A stretch of DNA of 64,000 nucleotides from Pelodera strongyloides (Eukaryota > Nematoda > Chromadorea > Rhabditida > Rhabditidae): positions 1-64,000 of the forward strand of contig JAANDG010000378.1 in the NCBI GenBank assembly GCA_036852015.1. Direction: 5' to 3'. The notes under the pieces are model-generated. The model worked only from the letters and a program-made list of their open reading frames with translations, was not told the DNA's origin and made no database searches. This document shows positions 10,395 to 20,700 of the stretch, in pieces. The position numbers were made by a program, and so were the translations under genes. Within the stretch, counting starts at the first letter, position 1. Each line of letters starts with the position of its first letter.

Positions 10395-10715
10395 AAATCT
10401 TTTTTGTCAATTTTTCTTTTACACCAGAAAGTCGCCATCAGAGACTGTGGTTTTATTTCATAAATAATAAATAAATAAAATAAGTATCAAATAATGTGTC
10501 CCCAAGCACCCCTTCTCTGTGAATATTTTCTAGGAAAGTCATAAATCACCTTCGAGATTCTAGGTTTTCGGAAAACGGGCAAACGTATAATTCATTCATG
10601 TGTGGAGCCTTGACTGCGTGTTAGAGAAAATGTCAACGACACAGAAAACAGAATAGTGGTGATAGATCAGATTTACAAGCTCTAGAGAAACTGCGAATTA
10701 TCCGCGATTTTCAGA
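10395..10715. other. Spacer
   Basis: No gene or repeat recognised. Confidence 0.5.
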
Positions 10716-11024
10716 GGTTCAAAGAGAGAGAGAGAGTTTTTCAGAGAGAGTTTCAGAGAGAGTTTCAGAGAGTTTCAGAGTTTCAGAGAGTTTCAGAGAG
10801 AGTTTCAGAGAGAGTTTCAGAGAGTTTCAGAGTTTCAGAGAGAGAGAGAGAGAGAGAGTTTCAGAGAGAGAGAGTTTCAGAGAGAGTTTCAGAGAGTTTC
10901 AGAGTTTCAGAGAGAGAAGAGAGTTTCAGAGAGAGTTTCAGAGAGAGTTTCAGAGAGAGTTTCAGAGAGAGTTTCAGAGAGTTTCAGAGTTTCAGAGAGA
11001 GAGAGAGAGTTTCAGAGAGAGAGT

Positions 11025-11068
<44 letters not shown>

Positions 11069-11135
11069 GAGTTTCCGAGAGAGAGAGAGAGAGAGAACGA
11101 GAGAGAGAAAGAGAGAGAGAGCGAGAGAATAAAAT
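10716..11135 (+). repeat. TTTCAGAGAG minisatellite with GA tracts
   Basis: Around 420 bp of GA repeats punctuated by TTTCAG about 25 times, in units of mostly 10-16 bp. Read on the plus strand, each TTTCAG is a near-perfect nematode 3' splice acceptor. The antisense open frame (poly-SL) is an artefact. Confidence 0.9.
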
Positions 11136-11870
11136 AAATGGGATGTTTATTCCTGACAACGATTCAGAAATAAAGCTATGCCCTAAGAGATCTTCTTGGT
11201 CGAAGGAAGGTTTTCCACAAACTATTCTACGTCCGTTTTCGTTAAACAAAAGTCTGCGAAGATGCTTCGGAAAGTTTCAAGAAAATTGGCGAGCTAGCGG
11301 CTAGGTTTCGGCGAGCAAAGTGCGCGTTCACCGCGGCGAGTCGTTTTTTCTAACACACATACACACGCAGCGTTGCCGCTTGCACGGCAAGTTTTACGAT
11401 GAAATTCTCCTTGTTCGGTTAGTTCTACTAATCATATTCTTCAGTTTTTATATTCTTAGCAAAACATTGAATTGGGCCAGATAAGGTCAAAATAACAATA
11501 TTCAATGTAACGTATGCATATGTATTCCGTGGTGTGTGAAATTGAAGCCTCGAATGAAATGGAATTTTTCAAATAGCCGCCTTCGTATCGGAAGAAAACA
11601 CATTAAAAATGCCGTGCCGTCAGAATTTTTCATAATTTATGCAAGTCCATTGGGACGCATTGAAAAAAGACTGAATGATGAACAATATCAAAAGGTATAT
11701 TAAAATTCATAACAAAATAAAATAGATCTTATGTGTCGGGGTCCCTTGTGGGCCATCCGTGTGATGTTATGATTCCAAGCTAATTCATTACTTCATACGC
11801 AGAAAGACGGAATCCGAATGTTAGGACAAATCTGTGAATTTTTACGCTATCTGCATTGTTGGTGGTGGGT
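11136..11870. other. Spacer
   Basis: No gene supported. A short GC-richer stretch at 11280-11400 resembles the scattered TTCGCG-type repeat family but is too divergent to call. Confidence 0.45.
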
Positions 11871-11944
11871 GCCGGGCCGGTAGCGTAATGGTAAACGATT
11901 TGACCCGGATAACTGAAGATGCGGGTTCGAGCCCCGGCTCGACC
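11871..11944 (+). ncRNA. tRNA-like module (probable SINE head or decayed tRNA)
   Basis: It has an A-box-like TAGCGTAATGGTAAACG and a clear B box GGGTTCGAGCCCC at tRNA-like spacing, with a partly pairing acceptor stem (about 5 of 7) and a T arm. The anticodon arm does not fold properly, so I do not call a working tRNA. Such internal promoters head tRNA-derived SINEs. Confidence 0.5.
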
Positions 11945-12110
11945 AAAACCCCCATTTTTTTTTCATTTGCAACGAAAATTCATGAAGATGGGATCGCGAC
12001 GAGTTGGCCAGATGGCCGCCAAGTGGTCGCCAGCTAGCTCGATCGACGGAAATCTCCGTCTCCAATCAATGGCAGGACCAGGTCCCACACCTATTTCCCA
12101 CGTAAATCTA
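11945..12110. repeat. Possible SINE body or repeat behind the tRNA-like module
   Basis: Starts with a T-rich run after ACCCCC. It contains GGCCGCCAAGTGGTCGCC, which resembles the GTCACCAAATGGTCAC family seen at 26790 and 59625. The boundary is not defined. Confidence 0.35.
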
Positions 12111-12723
12111 TGAATAAGCAACTTCGACAAAGAATTAGAATACCAAGCGAGGAAGTAAAGTCATGATTTAGCCAATTGCAAGATTTTGAAAGCTCCTCTA
12201 CATCATTATCGGAAAAGTTCTGGCCACTTGCTAGTGTCGTTTGTAGTATGATCAGTTTTTGTACTTTGTAGTTTGAATATCACAATTAGTTGTACTTTGT
12301 ACTTTGTACTTTGTAGTTTACTCAGCTTCAAATGTCATGCGGGCCCCCTGAGGATATAAATTATGATGAGCTAGGATAGGCAAGCCTTTCCCTCTCTCTG
12401 CCTTCCACACACGGATGCGCACACAAGTGACATAAGGCGGAACTAATTTGCATTATCGATTGGGGGCGGGGCATAAAGAATCATCAATATTGACAAATAT
12501 ATGGACGAAATAAATGCGGTCAACCTGTGCGTTTCATACTGTAATTTAGTAGGACCAAACCGTGGGATTTGTTTAAAGTTTTTTTTGAGTAGATTGACCC
12601 ATGGTTTGTGATATATAAAGATTATTTGAATAAAATGATCGTACAAACTTATAGTTGGTAAGCATTGTACCCTTCATTTTTTATATTTACATATTAATAA
12701 TTATCATGTAATGAGCAATTAGT
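12111..12723. other. Spacer
   Basis: No gene seen. A short TTGTACTTTG tandem occurs at 12290-12315. Confidence 0.5.
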
Positions 12724-12919
12724 TTATGGGGTTTACAAGTATGCCAATTTTCCTTGCAAGTATCAATTCGTCAAATCGTGTGCAATTTACCGTAATTTGG
12801 ATACACATTTCAAATTTATTCGCAAAAACTGCCTGTAGGTAGATATTCTCGTGCGGTTCCAAGATACAGTAAGTTTTTTGATACTTGCAAGGAAAATCGG
12901 CCATACTTGCAAACCCCAT
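12724..12919. repeat. GGGGTTTACAAGTATGCC-family palindromic MITE
   Basis: Inverted ends ATGGGGTTTACAAGTATGCC and GGCCATACTTGCAAACCCC. Internal text (TCGTGTGCAATTTACCGTAA, ATATTCTCGTGCGG) is shared with the copy at 36258-36519. A TA target (Tc1/mariner type) is possible. Confidence 0.8.
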
Positions 12920-13744
12920 TATTGACTGAAATACCTGCAAAAATATAAGTTCCCTAACAATAAATAGCAAGAATTCTAGTTTTCCAAAGCCATAACTCCC
13001 GTTGCTAGGTGGGAATGCATCCCTATATGCACACGACGAAACACAGCGTGACTCATTGTCACGAACATAAATAGATAAACTAACCAATAACTAAGCTATT
13101 AATTATTATTTTATAAACTTAAATAGCTACCCATTATCTTCAAAATTAGCCCCTATATAATACACAGAAATAAATTAGTCATATGTGAAGTAAAGTTTTC
13201 TGCTATTTAATTTTTTTGTGTTTTCTCATGCGGACGAAGACTTGCCAAACAACGCAAAGGAACAGAAGTGAAAAATAAACAGATCTATTAAATTTTTTAA
13301 TTACTATGTAAAATATTATTTTAACTATTCAAAAGGTGTCTTGAACCAAAAAGTGGGCGTGTCCGTCTGGGCCCTATATAGGCCCTCAGTGGGCCCCTCT
13401 TCATGGATCAATAGGGACCCTGGATTTACATAGAGGATCCTGAGCAGACAGGATGGAGAGAGTATTGGAACGGCGGATACGCAGCGTGCCTGGGAAGTAC
13501 GGGAAGTGTGTTCCGCACAAAAAGTTAATCCAGCCGTTGTTATTGGAGAGCTGATGAAGATTTTCCGCTTATTCACGCAATGTTTTTGACACGCGAAGGG
13601 CGGCAGTTTGAATAAGTCGGGAGGGAGTTTTGGTGGTTTAAAAAAAACCATTAGATCTAAAAAAAAAGTTGGTTGAGATCAATTAATAAGTGGACAATTA
13701 GCATGAATGTTATTAAAGAAGCCATAGCAAAAGAAGGCCCGCCA
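12920..13744. other. Spacer
   Basis: No gene supported. The minus-strand open frame at 13325-13651 has no recognisable domain. Confidence 0.45.
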
Positions 13745-13860
13745 TAGACTACGCCTGTGATGCGCCTGGAATGCGCCGAACCCAAACGGTGCACAATTTC
13801 AGTGTCGCACATGCGGCGCACTTTTTGTGCGCCAATGGTGCGGCGCAAGCGCGCCAATTG
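13745..13860. repeat. GC-rich GCGCC-type dispersed repeat
   Basis: A short GC-rich island (GCGCCTGG, GCGGCGCACTTTTTGTGCGC, GCGGCGCAAGCGCG) in AT-rich surroundings. It resembles the island at 24055-24190 in a carboxypeptidase intron. Open frames across it are a composition effect. Confidence 0.6.
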
Positions 13861-14484
13861 AAATTGTTTGAATGCCTTTCGGGAATTCCTTCACGATAGG
13901 CCTCCGTACCCTAAAGGGCTGACGTTTGTAAGATATGATAACCTAATCCTGTAATTTGGTCTCTCTCTCCAGGTAATAACTAATAACGTTTGAGCTTGAG
14001 CTTTCAAGCATGCCCTGCTAAATGTTGTAACAAGTATACTATCAACGACCAAGTTTCATGGAAAACCGTCGTCAGTTGGTCACCAAATGGTCACGGTGTT
14101 TCTGTGGGCAATTATTTCCGTGTGATCGGGGTTCAATGCTATTTCAATGCTTGCTGTACAAAGGAGAGTTTCCATTATTAATAATCGAAAATGTGAATGA
14201 AATATAGTGGATTTCAATAAGTTCAATAATAAACGTGGACATATTTGTGCTAAAAAATATTCGATTGAAATCCAAAACTCTTCACTAGTATGTCTGCAAC
14301 GAAAGCACCAGTCAGAGCACAAACAACGGTTAGTATTTTGCCTTTTTTTTTGCACATGATACGCATTTCCTGCATCCTATGCAAATTTTTGGTGCCCGCC
14401 CGAAGCTTCCGGCACCAAATGCACATAGGATCCATAGGATATGCGTATCATATGCAAATTTCCCAAAGTAGGTATAATACTGCT

Positions 14485-14660
14485 TTAAAGCGAAATACCG
14501 GCCGGTTTTTGAAACGCATCTCAAGTACTTGCATTGCTGCGCATTTATGCAACGTGGGATCTAATTGGGGTCTGGTTTTTATTCTAATTCTTGCCTCTTT
14601 GCATATGCTGCATAAGGTACGCAATGCGTTTCAAAAACCGGCCGGTATTTCGGTTTAAAT
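14485..14660. repeat. AGCGAAATACCGGCCGG-family MITE
   Basis: TTTAAAGCGAAATACCGGCC begins the element and GGCCGGTATTTCGGTTTAAA ends it. The middle carries the family's TTATTCTAATT and TTTGCATATGCTGCATAA. A scrap of a GCACCAAATGCACATAGGAT palindrome precedes it (14370-14465), related to 19445-19540. Confidence 0.85.
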
Positions 14661-15049
14661 GAGAACAGAAGAAGGTATGTATAGAATGTTTTATTTAGTC
14701 TGTTTCGTACTAACTGGACTTCCGAACAAACTCATTTTTAGAGCTTACTTGAAAACGTAGTACTCTAAACTTTGAGTACGTAACTGTATCTAAAGATAGC
14801 CTGCCTAACAATAAGCGGGGTGTTACGATGGTTATATAAACCTTTACTAACAAACCATAACAACGAAACGGCTATTAGAAAATTGATAACCTACGAATAC
14901 GGTAAGGATAAGGACAGCATATGCTATCTCCTAGAACAGAGATAACGGCTTATGTCACTTATGTGGTCCCATACATGGTATTGCTACTTTGGGAACTATA
15001 CTATGTAGATATGAGTTGTAAGTTCACCATATCTAGGGAACAAATAGTT
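14661..15049. other. Spacer
   Basis: No gene or repeat recognised. Confidence 0.5.
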
Positions 15050-15230
15050 AAAGCGAAATACCGGCCGCTTTTTGGAATGCATGGTGGACATTTAATTCGT
15101 ACGTATATGCGAAGTTGCTCGAATTTAGCTCGATTTTTTATTCTAATAAATGTTCATTTGCATAAGTTGCATAAGAATGCTGGTGTATTCGATGTGTTTC
15201 AAAAAACGGCCGATATTTCGCTTTAATGTT
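15050..15230. repeat. AGCGAAATACCGGCCG-family MITE
   Basis: Starts TTAAAGCGAAATACCGGCCG and ends CGGCCGATATTTCGCTTTAA, with TTAA at both ends and the conserved TTTGCATAAGTTGCATAAG inside. Confidence 0.85.
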
Positions 15231-15374
15231 AACGATGTTAACGGAGATGACTTCTGTACACTTTCTTACCTTCTTTTATACCTGTAATGTGTGGATATAG
15301 ATCACCATGGTTTTACTACCGATACACCAGCGTTTCGCAAGATGTATAAATGGATATATTTTATAATTTATAGG

Positions 15375-15470
15375 GAGAGAAGAGGGAGAGGAAGAAAGAG
15401 ATAAGGAGAAAGAGAGAGAGAGAGAGAGAACGAAATAGAGAAAGAGAAAGAGAAAGAGAGAAAGTCAGAA
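15375..15470. repeat. GA-rich microsatellite
   Basis: Interrupted GA/GAAA run. Confidence 0.9.
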
Positions 15471-15598
15471 ATCAGGTGAACCTTATGAATATATTTCATA
15501 ACATAATACATGTAACCACTTCGGAGAACAAAAAAAAATCAAAAGTTGATAAATGATAATGGTAATATTTACCATCGGACAGCTTTGTTTCTCCATAT

Positions 15599-15671
15599 CT
15601 GTGTGTCAGTGGTATGTAGAGTGCTCATCTAGCAGGCAAGTGACCTAGGTTCGACTCCCGGTCGGTGCACC
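15599..15671 (+). ncRNA. tRNA-like module (SINE or decayed tRNA)
   Basis: Perfect B box GGTTCGACTCC with a pairing T arm, an A-box-like GTCAGTGGTATGTAGAGTG upstream, and a CCA-like end (TGCACCA). The anticodon stem is poor, so a working tRNA is unlikely. Confidence 0.5.
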
Positions 15672-16369
15672 AGTAATTTTCTTTTGTAGAAATACTACTT
15701 AGTTAGGAATACCGTGTAGTAAGTAGAACGGTGTAATAATACGAGGGCTCGCCCATCCCTCATATTATTATTAGTTGAATATAATGTGTATAGAATATAA
15801 ATCAATACACATTTCTTAGCCACATCCTTTATCCGTAGCGCACACAAGAATGACCACAACACAAAGCTAGGGACAGTTGTTAACTCGTGTGTTGATGTAA
15901 ACCTTGAGACTGCCCGTGCCCATAATTTAGTATATTGTGTAGTTGTAGCGTGTTGTGTTTATGAATAAAATTAAATACGAACACATCATTTAATTGTCGC
16001 ATTGTTAGTATCAACGACAAAGGCACACGGATTTGTTAGTTGGGCCGCGGCGCGAGGATAGAAAGAGAACGCCGCGACAACTGTCATGCTGTAGAGACCC
16101 AGAGAGGATGTAAGGAGTAAACAGCTGATTGTGATAAAAGTTGATATTGAAAGAAATAAGCCGAACACATCCATTACAGAGCCAATATGTGACTATAAAC
16201 TAATTGATAAAGATCTTGGTCAATTTTATTAGTAGCCGCATGTGTTATTAAACAACATAAGAGAGAGAAGTGCAATTTATGTGTGCAAAGTACAAACACA
16301 CTTGCTAACTTCACTCCATATCGCCCTAGTGTTTCCGAAAATCCCGATACGAAAAGCCCAACGTAACGC
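15672..16369. other. Spacer upstream of the small secreted gene
   Basis: Nothing recognised. The promoter of the gene at 16454 probably lies here or in the MITE end that follows, but no motif can be assigned. Confidence 0.4.
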
Positions 16370-16435
16370 AATTAGCATATAATACATGGGTATGCAGCTA
16401 ATCATCATTTCAAACCACGTGTTACACCGCTTTAA
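16370..16435. repeat. CACGTG(G/T)TA..CCGCT-TTAA MITE, right end
   Basis: The right end reads CAAACCACGTGTTACACCGC followed by TTTAA. Copies with both ends occur at 19728 and 37352. Its terminal TTAA (16432-16435) lies only 4 bases before the acceptor AG used by the gene at 16454. Confidence 0.75.
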
Positions 16436-16441
16436 TTTTAG
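16432..16441 (+). other. Probable trans-splice acceptor
   Basis: TTAATTTTAG followed after 12 bases by the start codon at 16454. This short distance is typical of nematode spliced-leader acceptors. The pyrimidine-rich run begins in the TTAA end of the MITE. Confidence 0.65.
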
Positions 16442-16453
16442 GGCTTTTCTACA

Positions 16454-17371
16454 ATGACAAAGTGGTTGGTCGGAGTTGGCTTCGTTATTGTACTCGTTGC
16501 TGTGCTCGCACTCAACAATGAAGAGGACAAGGACTACGCCAAAGTCGGAAAAGATATCCTCAAGAAATTGCAAAAACCAGGAAATCAGATAGTCATTGAG
16601 AAACTGGGACAAGCGATGGACGTGGCTATGAAGGTATGTACGAGATTGGTTTATAATTAAAAGACACATACAAATAAAAATCAAATTGCTGAAAAATTTC
16701 TCAGGGCAATTTTTCAGGAGTCAACGTTTTGCACAATTGACATGACTAATTTTTAAGACGGATCTATGACAATTTGATTCTTCGGTTAGAAAAAAATGAC
16801 TAAAAAAAATGGCGTAACTCGAACTTGCGTTGTCGCCTTGCTGCCTGGCCACGCTAACCACTATGCTACGGTCATTCAGTCAACAAGCTTGCTTTCTGCT
16901 TGAAAGTATTTTTTCTCATTTCAGTGCAAAGAAATAACCGACGAAGAAGAGAGAAAACAATGCGTACAGGACGCATTTCAGGCATTAAAAGGCCAAATGG
17001 AGCTTGCTCGACAGGTAGCCTTTTGCTGTAATAATTGTATCAACGTTGTGTATAATACATGGAACTGCATTTAGCCAAATACGTTCCAAAACCACGTTCC
17101 AAATCGCTTTACAAATTCTAGTTACTCTTCAATTTAGGCATCCGACGAAGGTCGAGCCCAAGTAGAAGCTGAGCTTGAACTTGGTGAAGTAGGTGCGGGA
17201 GTCCCTGAAGGAGAAGAGAATGAGGAGCCTGAGGAAACCCAGGAGCCTAAGGTCACCCAGGAGAATGACATAGGCGATGAGGAGAAAGAATCTGTCAGAG
17301 CTGGAGAAAAGGAAGACACCGCTGAAGTTAAATCTGAAAAGGAAACAGAAGAAGGAAAAAGCGAGTTGTAA
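16454..17371 (+). CDS. Small secreted acidic protein, 167 aa, 3 exons
   Basis: Exons 16454-16633, 16925-17014 and 17138-17371, with GT/AG borders and phase 0 throughout. I do not recognise the family. Residues 1-19 form a hydrophobic signal peptide (WLVGVGFVIVLVAVLA), so the product probably enters the secretory pathway. Residues 20-90 are charged and helical, with two cysteines (about 61 and 73) that could form one disulphide. Residues 91-167 are very rich in Glu, Gly and Ser and look unstructured. The last residues are KSEL, a weak variant of the ER-retention tail KDEL. The start follows a likely trans-splice acceptor. Poly(A) signals AATAAA occur at 17398 and 17434. The gene converges on the carboxypeptidase. 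Phase-consistent splicing, the signal peptide and the poly(A) site make it convincing; function is unknown. Confidence 0.85.
16811..16874 (-). ncRNA. tRNA-like module inside intron 1 of the small secreted gene
   Basis: The minus strand reads an A box TAGCATAGTGGTTAGCGTGG and a degenerate B box GTTCGAGTTAC at tRNA spacing. The T arm pairs partly. Probably a decayed tRNA or SINE head. Confidence 0.5.
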
Positions 17372-17397
17372 AAACCACCAACACCTTTACGTTCAAC

Positions 17398-17449
17398 AAT
17401 AAATGTGTAGATAAACCAAACACGGAAGTTAAGAATAAATTTGTTTATT
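17398..17449. terminator. Two-way polyadenylation zone
   Basis: AATAAA at 17398-17403 and 17434-17439 serves the plus-strand gene. TTTATT at 17444-17449 is AATAAA on the minus strand, about 250 bases beyond the carboxypeptidase stop. The two convergent transcripts probably end within a few bases of each other or overlap. Confidence 0.65.
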
Positions 17450-17564
17450 ATTACAAAACATACAACACATTCTGCACGATTCACAGTCTTCTTTTTGGTT
17501 CACAAACCCGTTTTGCACATTTTCAATAACTTATGACCGATCTTTCCGAAAGTGGGCAAACCGC

Positions 17565-17704
17565 AAAAATAAAATTAGCATAGGTAAATGCAAAGGAAAA
17601 TAAATCAGAATAAAAAAGGAGCTAAATTCGAGTAAATTAGCATAAATACGTAAGAATTCAGTTGCCCACGAAGCGTTTCAAAAACCGGCCGATATTTCGC
17701 TTTA
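17565..17704. repeat. AGCGAAATA-family MITE fragment at the carboxypeptidase stop codon
   Basis: The right part of the CCGGCCGG family (AAACCGGCCGATATTTCGCT) ends in TTAA at 17701-17704. On the minus strand the TAA of that target is the stop codon of the carboxypeptidase, and the MITE becomes its 3' untranslated region. The left terminus is not recognisable. Confidence 0.8.
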
Positions 17705-20700
17705 AATATACGGTAGGTTGGCCATTCTGAGCGCTACAACTCCAAAGATCGCAGCCACTTCGTCGATATCCCGAGGTTCCAATTGACTGACGTTGTCATC
17801 TAAATTGAATAAAGCTGTATGACACGTGGTTTGTGAAATGCACCTCATTTTTATATGCTAATTTATGTGCTCGTCTGGAGCTTTTGGAGGCTGGAATGGG
17901 ACAACCGTGCATAAATACAATGAGTTTTTTAAGTATACAAATTGGAAATGATTATTTCTATAGAGCACTAATTTCGACAAAAGGAGGATAAAAGATAAAA
18001 TAAGGATATGTTATTATCGAATTTCTTACTTGCTGCATGATGAAAGTTGAAGTAGTGATGAAAACTCCTGTCGGCCACGTAAAGCATGGACAACACTCCA
18101 GAATCAGCAAAGTCTTGCACATCGTTCTGAATTTGAATTTATGATTTATGATTGATCTTATATTGATTAGTTGATCGTTTACGTGCGCAATTTTTGGCAC
18201 TAATAATTATTATTCTTTGCTGTCTTTGAGAAAATTTTGGGAAGTCTTTCACAGAGATACATGCACGCATTCGTGCACATATGCATACACACACTAATTC
18301 GCTCGCGCACTCAGACACGTCCGCACACAAACATCAACACACACTACTGAAACACACATATGCCGACACTAATGCTCAATTTACTCTCCAAAAGAATACG
18401 AGAACTCTAATATTACAGTGCTCCTTTACAATAAATAGGCCAATCTACAGCATACCTGCCCTCCACTGTATAGTACTCCTAGAGGTATTCCATGCGGTCT
18501 CATGTCGTCAGCAAGACTCCGCATTTTGTTCATCTGTAAAAAGAAAAACTAATGAAAAAAAAATCACAATTGCATATTGCTGAGATAGTTTGTGGATTTT
18601 CTTTATATTGAAGACTGTTTTCTCTATGCTGAAGACGGCAATTTCGAGGTTGTCCGGTTCAAGAGCAAAATCGTCCAAGCTTCTTTGGAACATATCGAAA
18701 GAATTCTAGTAGGAATTTCCGATACGCAACCAGATCAACCAGATCCAGATCCTTTAAGCAACCAGATTCCGCGGTATGCTGGCATTTCATCTAATTTTCT
18801 ACTTTAAAGCAGTATGTATAGAAAAAGAATGTTTGCTCTATTCCGTACACTGAAAACTAGAAAAGCCAACGTTCTCGTTCTTGCATACACTTTATACGTT
18901 AGATCTATTCTGGAGTCCGGGAGTGTAGTATTCAATCCCTACAAGAAAAGGGATAAACTGGCTCTAGAAAGAATCCAGCGTATGTTTACGAGGCGTGTGT
19001 TTATGAGATCTCATTTAGTTGGATTTATGGATACACCAAGTAGTGAAACTAGAAATGAGCTCCTCAAATTAGATATGTTCGAGAATCGTAGAAAGAGAGC
19101 AGATGCCAGAATGCTTAGGAAAATACTAGCTGGTAAATGCGGTTTACCTTTACAACGTATGTTTAAATTTAGATCGTGCAACTATTCTTCTCGTAGAGGT
19201 AGTTCTAGGATTGTTATTAATAGGGCATCAAGAAAATGTTCGGAAACATTCATTTGTCCATAGAACTTCCCTTATGATTGAACAAAACGTTACAAACTCC
19301 TTTTGATTTACTTCGAATTTGCGTGTTGTGGCATATTTTACTACCACTTTATTATGTTTTATTGATTTAGTATGTGTATTTTATAACACAAACTGCACGT
19401 TACATTGCTTTCTTTGATTGTCTTTGTGCGTAATAAATTATTATTATTATGTATCCTAAGCAAATTTTTGATGCCCGTCAGAAGTTTCCGGCACCAAATT
19501 ACCTAGGATACATAGGATATTCGTATCATGTGCAATTTTCACAAAGTAGTTACAATACGGAATTCTCGACAATTAAAACATGTTCGCCTACCAGTTCGGC
19601 CTAATTATCATATATAATTATCACCTGTTGCGCATCTCCTTTCACTGCTAACCATGAGGAATCATTGAGTGGGCGGAAGGCTCCCTGGTCCGTTTCGGAC
19701 ACGAAAACGAACTGAAATTAAGATTAAAGCGATACGTCACGTGGTTTTCTAACATATTCTGAACACTGTATTATGCTAATTATCGTCCATTTGTCCCCTT
19801 CGGAACCTGCAAGCGTTGAAATTTACATATATAATGCATGGGAATGCAGTTGTATAGCAGTATAGCACAGTTTTAAAGGGTCAGGCCCATTTCAAATTAC
19901 CCCTATTTTTGATGACTCCATCGGATTCTCCGTTTCAAATATAGTAGGCCGAATTTTTTTCCAATTTTCAGTCGCAAAATTCACGCAGTAGTCAGCAATT
20001 TACCATGACCAGCCATACCCAACTATTTATCGCAGTTGTCACGCCCCTTCGCGCTAATTGGGCAACATCGCAATTGCCACGCCCAATGGAGCATATTGCC
20101 CAATTAGCGCGAAGGGGCGTGACAACTGCGATAAATAGTTGGGTATGGCTGGTCATGGTAAATTGCTGACTACAGCGTGAATTTTGCGACTGAAAATTGG
20201 AAAAAAATTCAGCCTACTATATTTGAAACGGAGAATCCGATGGAGTCATCAAAAATAGGGGTAATTTGAAATGGGCCTGACCCTTTAAAAACCACATGTC
20301 GTGCCGCTCCAGCCTTTCTTACGGCTTATTCATATCATGTCTTTTCATTTGTTATATTGTGAAGCTTCTCATAATTTATGATCCGCATGTGGCAGGTAGT
20401 TTCTAAAAGACAGTGGGAACCCGGTTGGAATATGGGCCGAGAAAACTACTGTAAGAGAGCCAGCTCAAATTTATATTTGCGCAAGGCTTTACTGTGTATT
20501 TAAATAGTCGACGTTGCCCGTTTAAAAATAGATAATGGCATTAATTATTATATACATTTTGCAGAGGGCATTGTTGGAAACCAAAAAGGCGTATACCTTC
20601 TTTAAACATAATTTATTTATATTTGATATTCAATTTTTAAAGTCTTGGGCCATTTTCAGCAGGCAGTACACCATTCGAAGAGACGCAGAACCATGTTTTG

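Noticed and set aside
10992..11249. Poly-SL/SLSE open frames, here and at 29046, 30673, 31009, 42373, 44492, 60545 and 62551
   Set aside because: Composition artefacts of GA/CT microsatellites.
11871..11944. Working tRNA gene
   Set aside because: The anticodon arm does not form a 5-bp stem with a 7-base loop and the acceptor has mismatches.
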